A program made the position numbers and the translations under genes. This document shows, piece by piece, positions 20,580 to 31,835 of a stretch of 64,000 bases of DNA. This DNA is from Ovis canadensis (taxonomy: Eukaryota; Chordata; Mammalia; Artiodactyla; Bovidae). The notes below the pieces were generated by a model that was not told where the DNA came from, made no database searches, and worked only from the letters and a program-made list of their open reading frames with translations. The DNA lies in NCBI RefSeq assembly GCF_042477335.2, contig NC_091262.1:72712001-72776000 (forward strand), written 5' to 3'. Within the stretch, counting starts at the first letter, position 1. Each line of letters starts with the position of its first letter.

Positions 20580-23230
20580 TGTTGTTGAATCACGACGCCG
20601 GGATTCTTGGCCCCCGCAGGAGAAGAATTCAATCCGGGGCCAGAGACGAGGCTTGATCGCTCAGAGCTTTTGTGTAACAAAGTTTTATTAAAGTGTAAAG
20701 GAGATAGAGAAAGCTTCTGACATAGGCATCAGAAGGGGGCAGACAGAGTACCCCCCTGCTAGTCTTTAGCTGGATGTTATATAGTCATCAGCAGTCTGTT
20801 AATGAAAGAAAGCAATGTCTCAAAACTTAGAATGGCACCAGGCCCCTCACCCATAAGATGTATTTTGGGATAATCTTGGCTCCAAATAGCTGTGAAAAGA
20901 AGAGAGGAAAAAAACAAAGGAGAAAAGGAAAGATAAAAGCATCTAATGCAGAGTTCCAAAGAATAGCAAGAAGAGATAAGAAAGCCTTCTTCAGCGATCA
21001 ATGCAAAGAAATAGAGGAAAACAATAGAACAGGAAAGACTAGAGATCTCTTCAAGAAAATTAGAGATACCAAGGGAACATTTCATGCAAAGATGAGCTCC
21101 ATAAAGGACAGAAATGGTATGGACCTAACAGAAGCAGAAGATATTAAGAAGAGGTGGCAAGAATACACAGAAGAACTATACAGAAAAGATCTTCACAACT
21201 CAGATAATCACGATGGTGTGACCACTCATCTGGAGCCAGACATCCTGGAATGTGAAGTCAGGTGGGCCTTAGAAAGCATCACTACGAACAAAGCTAGTGG
21301 AGGTGATGGAATTCCAATTGAGCTGTTTCAAATCCTGAAAGATGATGCTGTGAAAGTGCTGCACTCAATATGCCAGCAAGTTTGGAAAACTCAGCAGTGA
21401 CCACAGGACTGGAAAAGGTCAGTTTTCATTCCAATTCCTAAGAAAGACAATGCCAAAGAATGCTCAAATTACCGCACAATTGCACTCATCTCACATGCTA
21501 GTAAAGTAATGCTCAAAATTCTCCAAGTCAGGCTTCAGCAGTATGAGAACCGTGAACTTCCTGATGTTCAAGCTGGTTTTAGAAAAGGCAGAGGAACCAG
21601 AGATCAAATTGCCAACATCCACTGGATCATGGAAAAAGCAAGAAAGTTCCAGAAAAACATCTATTTCTGCTTTCTTGACTATGCCAAAGCCTTTGACTGT
21701 GTGGATCACAATCAACTGGAAAATTCTGAAACAGATGGAAATACCAGACCACCTGACCTGCCTCTTGAGAAATGTGTATGCAGGTCAGGAAGCAACAGTT
21801 AGAACTGGACATGGAACAACAGACTGGTTCCAAATAGGAAAAGGAGTACATCAAGGCTCTCTATTGTCACCCTGCTTATTTAACTTGTATGCAGAGTACA
21901 TCATGAGAAATGCTGGACTGGAAGAAACACAAGCTGGAATCAAGATTGCCGGGAGAAATATCAAAAACCTCAGATATGCAGATGACACTACCCTTATGGC
22001 AGAAAGTGAAGAGGAACTAAAAAGCCTCTTGATGAAAGGGAAAGAGGAGAGTGAAAAAGTTGGCTCAAAGCTCAACACTCAGAAAATGAAGATCATAGCA
22101 TCTGGTCCCATCACTTCATGGGAAATAGATGGGGAAGCAGTAGAAACAGTGTCAGACTTTATTTTTGGGGGCTCCAAAATCACTGCAGATGGTGACTGCA
22201 GCCATGAAATTAAAAGATGCTTACTCCTTGGAAGAAAAGTTATGACCAACCTAGATAGTATATTCAGAAGCAGAGACATTACTTTGCCGACTAAGGTCCG
22301 TCTAATCAAGGCTATGGTTTTTCCTGTGGTCATGTAAGGATGTGAGAGTTGGACTGTGAAGAAGGCTGAGCACCGAAAAACTGATGCTTTTGAACTGCGG
22401 TGTTGGAGAAGACTCTTGAGAGTCCCTTGGACTGCAAGGAGATTCAACCAGTCCATTCTGAAGGAGATCAACCCTGGGATTTCTTTGGAAGGAATGATGC
22501 TAAAGCTGAAACTCCAGCACTTTGGACACCTCATGCGAAGAGTTGACTCACTGGAAAAGACTCTGATGTTGGGAGGGATTGGGGGCAGGAGGAGAAGGGG
22601 ACGACCCAGGATGGGATGGCTGGATGGCATCACGGACTCGATGGACATGAGTCTGAGTGAACTTTGGGAGTTGGTGATGGACAGGGAGGCCTGGCGTGCT
22701 GCGATTCATGGGGTCGCAAAGAGTCGGACATGACTGAGCGACTGAACTGAACTTGGCTCCATATGGTTTATCTTGGGCCATAAAAGGATTGACTTGAATC
22801 TTGAAGAAGGGCAGAGCACCATACAAATAATATCATTTATATAGATTAGAGGAACAATATTGGAGTATAACATACTGGTTTATCAAATAGGTTCTGAGCC
22901 AAAAGGCGGAACCGACTTGAAGACAGAGTTTGGGGTAAATGCATAGTACATTAGCGTAGCTTCACATAAACATTTCCATAAGAAAAAGGCAATGGTTAAC
23001 TTCAAGTGAAACCATATGTCATTATGGCAACACAGAATTTTAAGAGAAATCTCCTTTTAAATTTGTACAAAGAAGGAAAAAATATCGCTAGTTTATTTCC
23101 TCCTGCCGCTTAAGAGAGATAAAAATGAGAGAGAAAAGACAATAACTTAGAAGCAGAGGCAAAGGGTTGCGGGCTATTTCCTCCATTTGGAGACCCCTGG
23201 CCTTCCTGTTTGTTACCCTCTTGCTATCTC
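20580..23230 (-). mobile_element. ERV LTR (BTLTR1-like), split by a BovB insertion
   Basis: On the minus strand the element has a TATATAA box (20783-20777), then AATAAA (20689-20684), then a U5-like end 'gattcaacaaca' at 20580, a proper U3-R-U5 order. The U3 part continues on the far side of the BovB, from 22752 to about 23230. Its U3 terminus is uncertain and no outer target duplication was found. No gag, pol or env sequence is attached, so it appears to be a solo LTR. The family name is from memory. Confidence 0.72.
20885..22751 (+). mobile_element. BovB (RTE) LINE, 5'-truncated, with broken reverse transcriptase
   Basis: A 1.87-kb RTE-clade LINE encoding the reverse-transcriptase part of the single ORF. 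It includes KASGGDGIP, PDVQAGFRKGRGTRDQIAN, DYAKAFDCVDHN and the catalytic YADD (codons at 21975-21986). It is flanked by the 10-bp duplication cttggctcca (20875-20884 and 22752-22761). It is inactive: TGA at about 21398-21400 replaces a Trp codon, about 2 nt are lost near 21718, and TAA near 22335 replaces a Tyr codon, judged against the reverse copy at 39880-41848. The endonuclease domain is missing through 5' truncation. The tail is the usual BovB end, 'gactgagcgactgaactgaa'. Confidence 0.93.
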
Positions 23231-23544
23231 TAAAGTAGTTGTCTCAGGTCTGGGAGCATGTTAAAATCATCTGGAAGCTTTAAGAATATTCATTCCCTGA
23301 ATATCCCTTCTGAGCTTCTGATTTAGTTGGTTTGGGAAAAAGCCAGTGAGAGGCCACTTTTAAGAACCTCTCCTAGGGGCTATAATAAACATCCAAATTT
23401 GAGATTCTCTGCTCTAAAGCAAGCAATTCCTGCCTGATGATTGTGGGAAGATTCTGGGACATCTCTGAAAACGCTGAGCTTTCTTCCATGACCAGCTATT
23501 AGTCATGGGTGTAAAGTTATAGCGATTAAGACAGCGAAGCATTG
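23231..23544. other. Unassigned non-genic DNA
   Basis: Between the LTR and the L1 remnant. Text at about 23250-23420 recalls a MER20-like element ('ttaaaatcatctggaagctt'), but the match is weak. Confidence 0.35.
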
Positions 23545-24545
23545 GCACAGATGTACTACTTGACAAATGGAGCAGACTGGAGAATCCAGGTCAGACACAC
23601 CTTAGAAGAGTCACCTGCTCTGCAGCAAAGAGACCACTGCAATTCAGTGGGAAAGAAAGGTCCTTTCAACGAACAGTGCTGGAAGGTCTGAATATCCACA
23701 TGGCGGAAAAAGAACTTTGACCTCATCTCACTCCACATACAAAACTAATTTAAGAAATAATAGACCCAAATGTGAAAGATAGTAGAATGAATCATACTAA
23801 CTGCTGATAGTCAATATTATTTTTACCTCAAGAACTACAAGTATTGGACTTCCCTGGTGGCCCAGCGGTTAAGGATATGTGTTTCCACTGCAAGGGGTGC
23901 AGGTTCAATCCCTGGATGAGAAACTAAGATCTGCATGCCACACTGTGTGGCAAAAAAACAAACAAAAAACCCCACTACAATGGTCTTCTAGAAGGTGTGG
24001 CAGAATATCTTCATGATCTTGAGATAGCAAAGACTTCTTAAATGGCACACAAAACATATGAGCCATAAAAAACGTGATGAATTGACCTTCATGAACATTA
24101 GGAATTTTTGTTCACCAAAAGTTACCTAAGAGCGTGCAAAGGCAAGACACTGACTGGGGGATGGTACTTACAAGATGTCTGTCTGATAAAGGACTAATAC
24201 TATCCGACTCTTAAACATTTCTACAAATCAATAAGGAAAAGACAATAACTTAGAAGCAAAGGCAAAGGCTTGAACAGATACTTCATCAAAGAGGATATCC
24301 AAATTACCAAGAGGCATCTGAAAAAGAGGCTGAATATCATCAGTCATCAGGAATGCAAAAAAAAAACAAACCCACAAAAACCAAAAACCGACCAAATAAA
24401 ACGACAACAACCCACAACAAGATACCACTACCCACCTTCCAGAACTGCTGAAATTGCTAGGACTGACAGCTCCCTGGTGTGGAAAAGTGGAATGCCCTTT
24501 CATGGGTGGTGGGTATGTAAAGACTGAACACGTATTTCTTATTGT
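23545..24545 (+). mobile_element. Old L1 LINE 3' remnant
   Basis: It holds the end of L1 ORF2 in decayed form ('atgaacattaggaatttttg', 'gataaaggactaatactat', 'cttcatcaaagaggatatcc', 'catcagtcatcaggaatgc'). It is interrupted by a tRNA-SINE at 23853-23968. An unusual 33-bp patch at 24236-24268 matches the neighbouring LTR and not L1. Confidence 0.78.
23853..23968 (+). mobile_element. tRNA-Glu-derived SINE inserted in L1
   Basis: Forward SINE: head 'ggacttccctggtggcccag', box B-like 'ggttcaatccctgg', tail rich in A. It splits the L1 remnant. Confidence 0.82.
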
Positions 24546-24659
24546 ATAACGATATTACACATGCCAATTTGATTTTGGCCGTGTGTGCCCATGCACACAC
24601 AAATGCACACACGTAAATGTAATTCTTATAAGCCTATGAGGCATGGACTGCTGTCACGC

Positions 24660-24886
24660 ACTATGTGTGTGTGAGTGCTGAATCACCAGTCGTGTCTGAC
24701 TCTTTGCGCCCCTCTGGACTGTAGCCCACCAGGCTCCTCTGTCCATGGGATTCTCCAGACAGCAATACTGGAGTGGATTTCCACGCCCTTCTCCAGGGGA
24801 TCTTCCCGACCCAGGGATCAAACCCACATCTCATAAGTCTCCTGCATTGGCAGGCAGATTCTTTACCACTAGCGCCACCTGGGGAC
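24660..24886 (-). mobile_element. Bov-tA SINE
   Basis: The plus strand reads the reverse SINE from 'atgtgtgtgtgagtgctgaa' to 'ctttaccactagcgccacc'. Confidence 0.85.
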
Positions 24887-25312
24887 CCCTCACTCCCACT
24901 ATAGGGATTAGAAAATTGAAGTTATCTCAAGCCAGATAGAGAACAATCCCTGGAATATCATATCATTATTAAGTAGATGTATGTCCTGTTAAGAATATTT
25001 TGATATGAAAGAAAGAGAAACATTAAATGTAGAAGCCATTTAGTGACAAAGTTTGGGAGAAACTGAGGAAAAACTAGGACTCTCTCCACAGCTCCACGTT
25101 GCCATCAGCTGCTGAGCCCTTGGCAACACTTTGCAGCTCTTCTGTCAAATTTTCCCATCACCCTGGGCTTGGGGACAGAGAGAAGAGAAAGGCAGACACG
25201 AGCAGGCTAGGAGGAGGGAAGCAGGGACAGACAGGATGAGGGAGGAGATACATGGGCCCCAGGCTGAGTGGCTGGTATTTGTCCCCTGAGGACAGACACC
25301 TCAAGATAAAGA
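24887..25312. other. Unassigned non-genic DNA
   Basis: No exon or confident repeat is recognised between the SINE and the probable LTR. Confidence 0.35.
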
Positions 25313-25800
25313 TGTCAGCAGCAGAGCAGAGCTGAGCCCCACATGGATCTAAAGTTAAGGAAGCTACACACTTCTCATTCTTCCAGTCAAGGTCAAGGAA
25401 GCCTCACAAACTTCACATGCACAGGAAGGTTCCTCAGGGGTCAGCAAAGGGAGAGGGCACTAGCCCATAATATGTCCTGCCAACCTCCCAGAGATCCCCG
25501 TGCTTGATTATATCTTGAATAAAAGATGCCATGCACATCTGGAAGGGCCCTGAGGCAGACCAGATATGGACACATGGAGTCATAAAAGCAAGATGATTGG
25601 CCAGAGGGAACCCGGAAAACTGCCCCCTTATAAATGATTTAAATCACTCCAAAAGCACACGGCTCCCTCTGGGCCCGTCCATGTGTCTTCCCCACAAGTA
25701 CTTTACTCTTAATAAACGCTCTATCAGCTTAACAAATTCCTATCTCTTTGCTGGAACTCTTCCTCCAAAGAAGAGAAGAGCCTGCCTTTAGCCTCTCACC
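25313..25800 (+). mobile_element. Probable ERV LTR
   Basis: A TATAAA box (25629-25634) is followed 77 bp later by AATAAA (25711-25716) and a pyrimidine-rich U5-like segment ending near 25800. No internal viral genes are seen. The 5' boundary is a guess. Confidence 0.5.
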
Positions 25801-25806
25801 CCTACT

Positions 25807-25930
25807 AGGCCAGCAGGTAGGATTCAGCGCCTGCACCACTGTGGCTGGAGTTCGATTCCCAGTTAGGGAGCTAAGATCTGGCTTTAAGATGCTGCAGACT
25901 GCAGCCGCTGCACACTAGGACAGGCAGAAG
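25807..25930 (+). mobile_element. Diverged tRNA-derived SINE
   Basis: It shows 'aggattcagcgcctgcacc' and the box B-like 'ggagttcgattcccagtt', then 'gagctaagatctgg', as in CHR-type SINEs. It is followed by a G-rich run at 25934-25960. Confidence 0.6.
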
Positions 25931-25933
25931 CTC

Positions 25934-25960
25934 GGTGGGGCGGGGGGGCGGGGGGGGGGT
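25934..25960 (+). repeat. G-rich tract, G-quadruplex-capable
   Basis: Runs of four, seven and ten G separated by single C bases on the plus strand. Four or more G-runs are available for a quadruplex. Confidence 0.6.
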
Positions 25961-26109
25961 GCGGTCACTGTAACCTGGGCCCATCACAGGCGCACAATGA
26001 ATGAAGTCAAGGCCTCTAAGAAAAGCCTAGCACCATCTGTCTCCCCAGTCGACCCCTCAGCCCCAGTCTCAGGGCTGTACTGTGACACTCAGGTGTAGCT
26101 CAGCTCCTG

Positions 26110-26260
26110 AAGTCACGGAGACCTGGGTTCTAACCCTGGTCAGTCCATTAGCTGGACTAATGGTGGTCCCTTAGCTGGGCCACCTTGCCCAGGTCCCCTC
26201 ATGTCTCTCTGCCTCACTCCTGCCATCTGTTCACATGGGATCACAGAAGCACCTGCTTTG
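26110..26260 (+). mobile_element. MIR SINE (probable)
   Basis: It carries 'agacctgggttctaaccctgg' (box B-like), then 'gccaccttgcccaggtcccc' and 'ctctgcctcactcctgcc', in MIR order. Confidence 0.55.
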
Positions 26261-26456
26261 CCAACTCCACCAAGATGTTAGCTATCAAATGCAATGGGCA
26301 ATGTGAAGGTGGCAATTTGATAATAATTATAATAATAGCAGTAAAAAATAATGATAATAGTAGTAGAGATAATGGACACGAGGAACAGCTGATTCTGCTC
26401 TTCCGGGTCACACACTGCTCATCATTTTAATCCTCTGGCACTAAAGACAGTGAGGT

Positions 26457-26715
26457 GTTGTTCAGTCGCTCAGTCTTATCTGACTCTGTGACTCATGGAC
26501 TGTAGCACGCCAGGCTTCTCGGTCCCTCACCATCTCCCGGAGTTTGCCCAAACTCATGTCCATCGAGTCTGCGGTGTCACCCAACCATTTCATCCTCTGC
26601 TCCTTCTCCTCTTGCCCTCAATCTTTCCCAGCATCAGTATCTTTTCTGATGAGTCAGCTCTTAACACCAGGTGGCCAAAGTATTGGAGCTTCAGATTCAG
26701 CATCAGAGATAGAGC
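26457..26715 (-). mobile_element. BovB 3'-end fragment
   Basis: The reverse complement of the BovB terminal region, sharing 'gccaaagtattggagcttc' and 'tgttcagtcgctcagtc' with the other copies. Confidence 0.82.
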
Positions 26716-27477
26716 GCAGGGGGCTTAATGCTGTTGGAGGCCCAGGGGCAGGACCATTCTTCCCCCATCGAATGGAAAAATGCTATAATTAACAGATCAG
26801 GTAGCAAGAATAGTTTCAAGGAAGGCTGAGGTTTGTAGGTAACTTAGCACAGGAAAAGCTGACCCTTTTTGAGTAACTTCTGGGTGTTTTATGTGCTGCA
26901 ATGCAGTCAAGGATGGGAAGCACTCATTTCTGAGTTTTTAGGAATTGAGGAAAACAGAATGGCTATCTACCTTAGACTAAGGAAAGGACCAAGTCACAGA
27001 GCTGGGGAAGTCGAGCTGTGTGGGTGAAGAAATGATAAGGAAGCCCCCAAGATTATATATCCATCCTCCAGCAATGCTCTGCAAATCCCTCCTGGGGTCC
27101 AGGACCAGCCACAAGCCATGAGTGCAGGGATGAGGAGTGACGGAGCTCTGGAAGCCATCATCAGGGGCTCACCCTGCAGATGGAAGGAAGCTCAGGCACA
27201 TCGAGAAAGTGCTTGTGTGGGGAATGGAGGGTGGGGGTGGTGGAGATTCCTTTCATTCATCCATGTTTTCAGCATTCCTTCCAAGACGAAAAAAAGCAGT
27301 CTTTTGAAAACAATGCATGGGCTAGTAAGCAGATGTACTTTATTTATTTGCTCTCAGATGGCACCACCAGTTTCCTGATCAGAGATTATCCTTTTGCAGA
27401 GGACTGGCTCTACAATCCAGAATAAAATGAAGGCAATTGCTTTTGGTGAGAGAATATATTGATTGAGACTTACTCAT
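26716..27477. other. Unassigned non-genic DNA
   Basis: No exon or confident repeat is recognised. Confidence 0.35.
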
Positions 27478-28023
27478 CAGTTCAGTTCAGTCGCTCAGTC
27501 GTGTCTGACTCTTTGCAACCACATGGACTGCAGCACACGCCCCCCTGTCCATCAACAACTCCTGGAGTTTATCCAAACTCATATCCAGTGAGTCGGTGAT
27601 GCCATCCAACCATCTCATCCTCTGTCGTCCCCTTCTCCTCCTGCCCTCAATCTTTCCCAGCATCATAGGCTTTTCAAATGAGTCAGTTCTTCACATTGGG
27701 TGGCCAAATTATTGGAGTTTCAGCTTCAACATCAGTCGTTCCAATGAATATTCAGGACTGATTTCCTTCAGGATGGACTAATTGCATCTCTTTGCAGTCC
27801 AAGGGGCTCTCAAGAGTCTTCTCTAACACTACAGTTCAAAGGCATCAATTCTTCGGCACTCATCTTTATTTATAGTCCAACTCTCACATCTATACATGAC
27901 TACTGGAAAAACCATAGCTTTGATTAGATGGACTTTTTTGGCAAAGTAATGTCTCTGCTTTTTAATAAGCTGTCTAGGTTGGTCATAACTTTTCTTCTAA
28001 GGAACAAGCATCTTCTAATTTTA
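27478..28023 (-). mobile_element. BovB 3'-end fragment
   Basis: A reversed BovB end of about 545 bp. Plus strand: 'cagttcagttcagtcgctcag' (tail) to 'ggttggtcataacttttcttc'. It abuts a forward BovB remnant. Confidence 0.85.
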
Positions 28024-29165
28024 TGTGCATGGGACATTTTGAAAGAGGTCACCATTATCTTCATTATGTCCACCATAGTTTAGCCACAGGTCAAATAACA
28101 GGGAGGGAACACAGCCCCGCCCTTCAACAGAAAATTGGATTAAAGATTTACTGAGCATGGCCCTTAGTAATGACCATGGCTTCTGGTCCCATCACTTCAT
28201 GGGAAATGGATGGGGAAACAGTGGGAACAGTGTCAGACTTTATTTTTTGGGCTCCAAAATCACTGCAGATGGTGATTGCAGCCATGAAATTAGAAGATGC
28301 TTACTCCTTGGAAGGAAAGTTATGACCAACCTAGATAGCATATTCAAAAGCAGAGACATTACTTTCCCAACAAAGGTCCATCTAGTGAAGGCTATGGTTT
28401 TTCCAGTGGTCATGTATGAATGTAAGAGTTGGACTGTGAAGAAGGCTGAGTGCTGAAGAATTGATGCTTTTGAACTGTGGTGTTGGAGAAGACTCTTGAG
28501 AGTCCCTTGGATTGCAAGGAGATCCTACCAGTCCATTCTAAAGGAGATCAGTCCTGGGTGTTCTTTGGCAGGACTGATGTTAAAGCTGAAACTCCAGTAC
28601 TTTGGCCACCTGATGTGAAGAATTGACTTATTGGAAAAGACTCTGATGCTGGGAGGGATTGGGGGCAGGAGGAAAAGGGGACGACAGAGGATGAGATGGC
28701 TGGATGGCATCACCGACTCAATGGACATGAGTTTGGGTGAACTCCGGGAGTTGGTGATGGACAGGGAGGCCTGGCATGCTGCAGTTCATGGGGTTGCAAA
28801 GAGTAAGACACAACTGAGCGACCGAACTGAACTGAGCATGGCCCCACCCATCAGAACAAGACCCAGTTTCCCCCTCAGTCAGTATCTCCCATCAGGAAGC
28901 TTCCACATGCCTCTAATTCTTCTCCATCAGAGGGCAGACAGACTGAAAACCACAATCACAGAAAACTAACTGATCTGATCACATGGACCAGCCTTGTCTA
29001 ACTCAATGAAACTGTGTGAGCCATGCTGTGTAGGGCCACCCAAGATGGATAGGTCATGGTGGAGAGTTCTGGCAAAATGTGGTCCACTGGAGAAGGGAAT
29101 GGCAAACCACTTCATTATTCTTGCCTTGAGAACCCCATGGACAGTATGAAAAGACTATATCATAC
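28024..29165 (+). mobile_element. BovB 5'-region remnant interrupted by another BovB
   Basis: 28024-28163 and 28845-29165 are two halves of one BovB segment from upstream of the reverse transcriptase. It includes 'agggccacccaagatggat' and 'gagaagggaatggcaaacc'. The halves are separated by a BovB 3' fragment. The assignment to this part of BovB is from memory. Confidence 0.65.
28164..28830 (+). mobile_element. BovB 3' fragment nested in BovB
   Basis: A 667-bp forward BovB 3' end flanked by a perfect 14-bp duplication, actgagcatggccc (28150-28163 and 28831-28844). It carries in-frame stops (for example, after KKAEC), so it is non-coding. Confidence 0.9.
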
Positions 29166-31143
29166 TAAGACGTAGATAACTGATACCATTAATGGAGACA
29201 AGGAAAGAAGCCATAGAGCCCTGGGAATCTGAAGCAGGGGAGAAAGACCCCCCCTCCCGGTGGAAAAGATCAGAGAACAGGGATGCAGAGGGTGGGGGTT
29301 GGAAGACTCAATCTGGAGTTAGACAATCTGGGTCCAGACTCTGTATCTGCCACTGTCCAGCTTCACAACCTCCTGAAGTTACTCCATCTCTCAGGATCTT
29401 GATTTTCTCACCCATAAAACCAGGGAAATGCTTGAGAAATCCACTTGGAGGATTCAGCGAGCAAGAGCCTTTGATCGGCACAGTATAAAGCACCTGCACC
29501 TCTGGATAAACTGTTCCATGACTTCGGAATTTCGCAAGGGTCCCTCAAGACAAGACCAGTCGCTTTTCATATCCTTCCCTTCTGGGATGAATGAAAACAT
29601 ACGGTGTGCCCAGCTGGAAATCTGCAGTGTAAGGACTAACACCTACACATCACACAACTGCCAACACCCTCCAGACATGTTTCCAAACACCAGAAAAAGC
29701 CCGACCTGTCAGCTCCTCTGTGTGACTTCAAAGGCCAGAAATGGTTTTCCAACTCAAATGACCAGCTAAGTCATTCTGGATGTTTCCTGCCGGTCACTGC
29801 CTGAGAAGGGATGTGGGTCTGAAAGGGGTCAGACTCCTTGTACTCCTTGAATCTCACCATATCTTTGTGCCTCAACTTGTTCACCTATAAAATGGGCATA
29901 CTTCCCTCCCCACCATTGAGATAACCCAGCAAAGCCTTTGTGCTGTGCCTGGAATGTGGAGGCACTCTGGTTTCATTGCTTGATTGTTATCATTATTACA
30001 TATCATTTGAAGTATTCCTTTATGGTGACACTGGTCATGGAGATGGAACCCCAGAAGGCAGAGCATCTCCACAGGTATGTCCACAGCTCCTTGACACACC
30101 CACCCCACCTCCCAGTGACAGCTGTCTCCCTCCTGGCACCCCCTGGCAGCCTTGGGCTGGGCAGGAGGCACGCGCCACATATGCACTTGTGGGGCTGGGT
30201 GCAGGCTGCAGGAGGCAGGCACTCTCAGGCAGCCCCTGGCGGCTTTGACTCACCTCTCAGATACAGCTGGCGGAGGTGGGGAGAAATGGTCTAAGCTCAA
30301 CACTGGGTCGGGGTGCGGGAGAAACTGGGCAGAGCTGGGGCAGGACAGGGACCTGGGTAGGTCCTCGGAGGTGGCTCTGAAGCCTGAATTGAGCACAGTC
30401 ACTGACCCTGGGGTGGGAACCGGGGTGAGATGCGATTTGGGTCCACATGGGTGTCGGGGAGGAGGCCGGCAGGTGGGCCACATGTCCTCTGGACCAGTGC
30501 ATCTGATCTCAGGGGCCAAGGTAGGTACTTAGGGGGCCCACAGGAGGTACCGAGCCAAGGGGCTTCAGAGGTGGTGGCAGCTGGGGGCTAGAGACAAGTA
30601 GAGAGCGGAGCTTCGAGTCCACGGTCAGTTGAGAAAGTCCACGGTCATTTGAATCAGGGCTTCAGTAGCCAGGAGTTTGGGGATGGAGTCCAGGTGATAG
30701 GAGGTGGGAATGAGCAGGGGGATGAGAGGGTGAGGGGTCAGGAAGGCAGAAGAAGCAATAAATGGAGACCTGGAAGACGGCTCTCCAGAGGTCTTCTATG
30801 CCATCCAGACAGTTCTCTTGCACGTTCTCACTCTAGCGGAGGGGCAGTGGTGGGGGGCGGAGGGGCAGTGGTGGGGGGCGGAGGGGCAGGTGGTTCTGAC
30901 CTTTGATTCTCTCTCTTTGCTCTGGTCTTGGCTCCATCTCCCCGAGTCTGAAGCACATCTCCCTGGCTCATTTCATTCATAGCCTTTGGCACCTCTGAAA
31001 TGGTCTTTTTTTCACCTGCCTGCCTACTTCTGCACTGCTGGCCTTCCAACATTTGGAGACCAGCTCCTTGAGTACAGAACTTGGCACTGACCGCAGCTGC
31101 ACCCCCTGCTCCTGGGATAGACTAGGTGTGTGCTCAGGGCAGG
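29166..31143. other. Non-genic DNA with G-rich segment
   Basis: MIR-like text lies at about 29305-29480. 30250-30900 is G-rich on the plus strand and includes the 21-bp repeat. Long ORFs here lack any recognisable domain and overlap in several frames. Confidence 0.4.
30837..30893 (+). repeat. 21-bp G-rich tandem repeat, 2.7 copies
   Basis: The unit CGGAGGGGCAGTGGTGGGGGG begins at 30837, 30858 and 30879. Each copy has G4 and G6 runs, so it is quadruplex-capable. Confidence 0.85.
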
Positions 31144-31315
31144 CTTTCCAGGTGGTGCCAGTGGTAAAGAACCCACCTGCCAATTGCTAATGCAGGTTAG
31201 ACGTAGGAGACATGGGTTTGATCTCTGGGTTGGGAAGATCCCCCAAAGGAGGGCATGGCAACCCACTGCAGTATTCTTGTCTGGAGAATCCCATGGACAG
31301 AGGAGCCTGGCAGGG
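31144..31315 (+). mobile_element. Bov-tA SINE
   Basis: Forward element: tRNA-like 'gtggtgccagtggtaaagaa', 'gggtttgatctctgggttgg', then the Bov-A part 'ggcatggcaacccactgcag'. Confidence 0.85.
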
Positions 31316-31679
31316 GATGAGCCACTGATGAGGACGCTGCTTCATGAAGACAGAGCTCCCTGGCAGGTGAAGCCCAGCAGTGCCTGGCACCCATGCTACC
31401 CTTTAGAGAGTGTTGGCTGCCACTTGACCTCTACCTTCCAAACCTCCAGGACACTTCCCTTCTGATCAACCCTCACCTAGAAGGGAGAAGAAGCACTGGG
31501 AGTGTGATCACACTGGGAGTGTGATCCTTTCTGAACTCAGCTGACACAGCACTGTTGCTCCCAATATCTTCCCCGATGTGTATCTTCCAGTTTCTGCAGA
31601 AGAGATTGTCTTAATTCTCCCTGGTCCAAATCCCTCATCCCAGGACCTGAATCCTCCCTGCCTGCTTCGAGGGTCCTTT
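31316..31679. other. Unassigned non-genic DNA
   Basis: No exon or confident repeat is recognised. Confidence 0.35.
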
Positions 31680-31835
31680 TGTTGTTGTTGTTCAGTTGCT
31701 AAGTGGCGTCTGACTCTTTGTGACGCCATGGACTGAAGCATGCCAAGCTTCCCTGTCCTTCACCATCTCCCAGAGTTTCTTCAGACTCATGTCTGTTAAG
31801 TCAGTGATGCCATCCAACCATCTGTCGTTCCCCTC
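31680..31835 (-). mobile_element. BovB 3'-terminal fragment
   Basis: The reverse BovB tail after (GTT)n: 'ttcagttgctaagtggcgtc' to 'gatgccatccaaccatctgt'. Confidence 0.78.

Noticed and set aside
20051-20680. 209-codon minus-strand ORF
   Set aside because: It runs from the ERV LTR end into L2-like sequence, with no domain or splice context.
20858-22733. Reverse-transcriptase ORFs as host genes
   Set aside because: They belong to a 5'-truncated BovB with target duplications and several inactivating changes.
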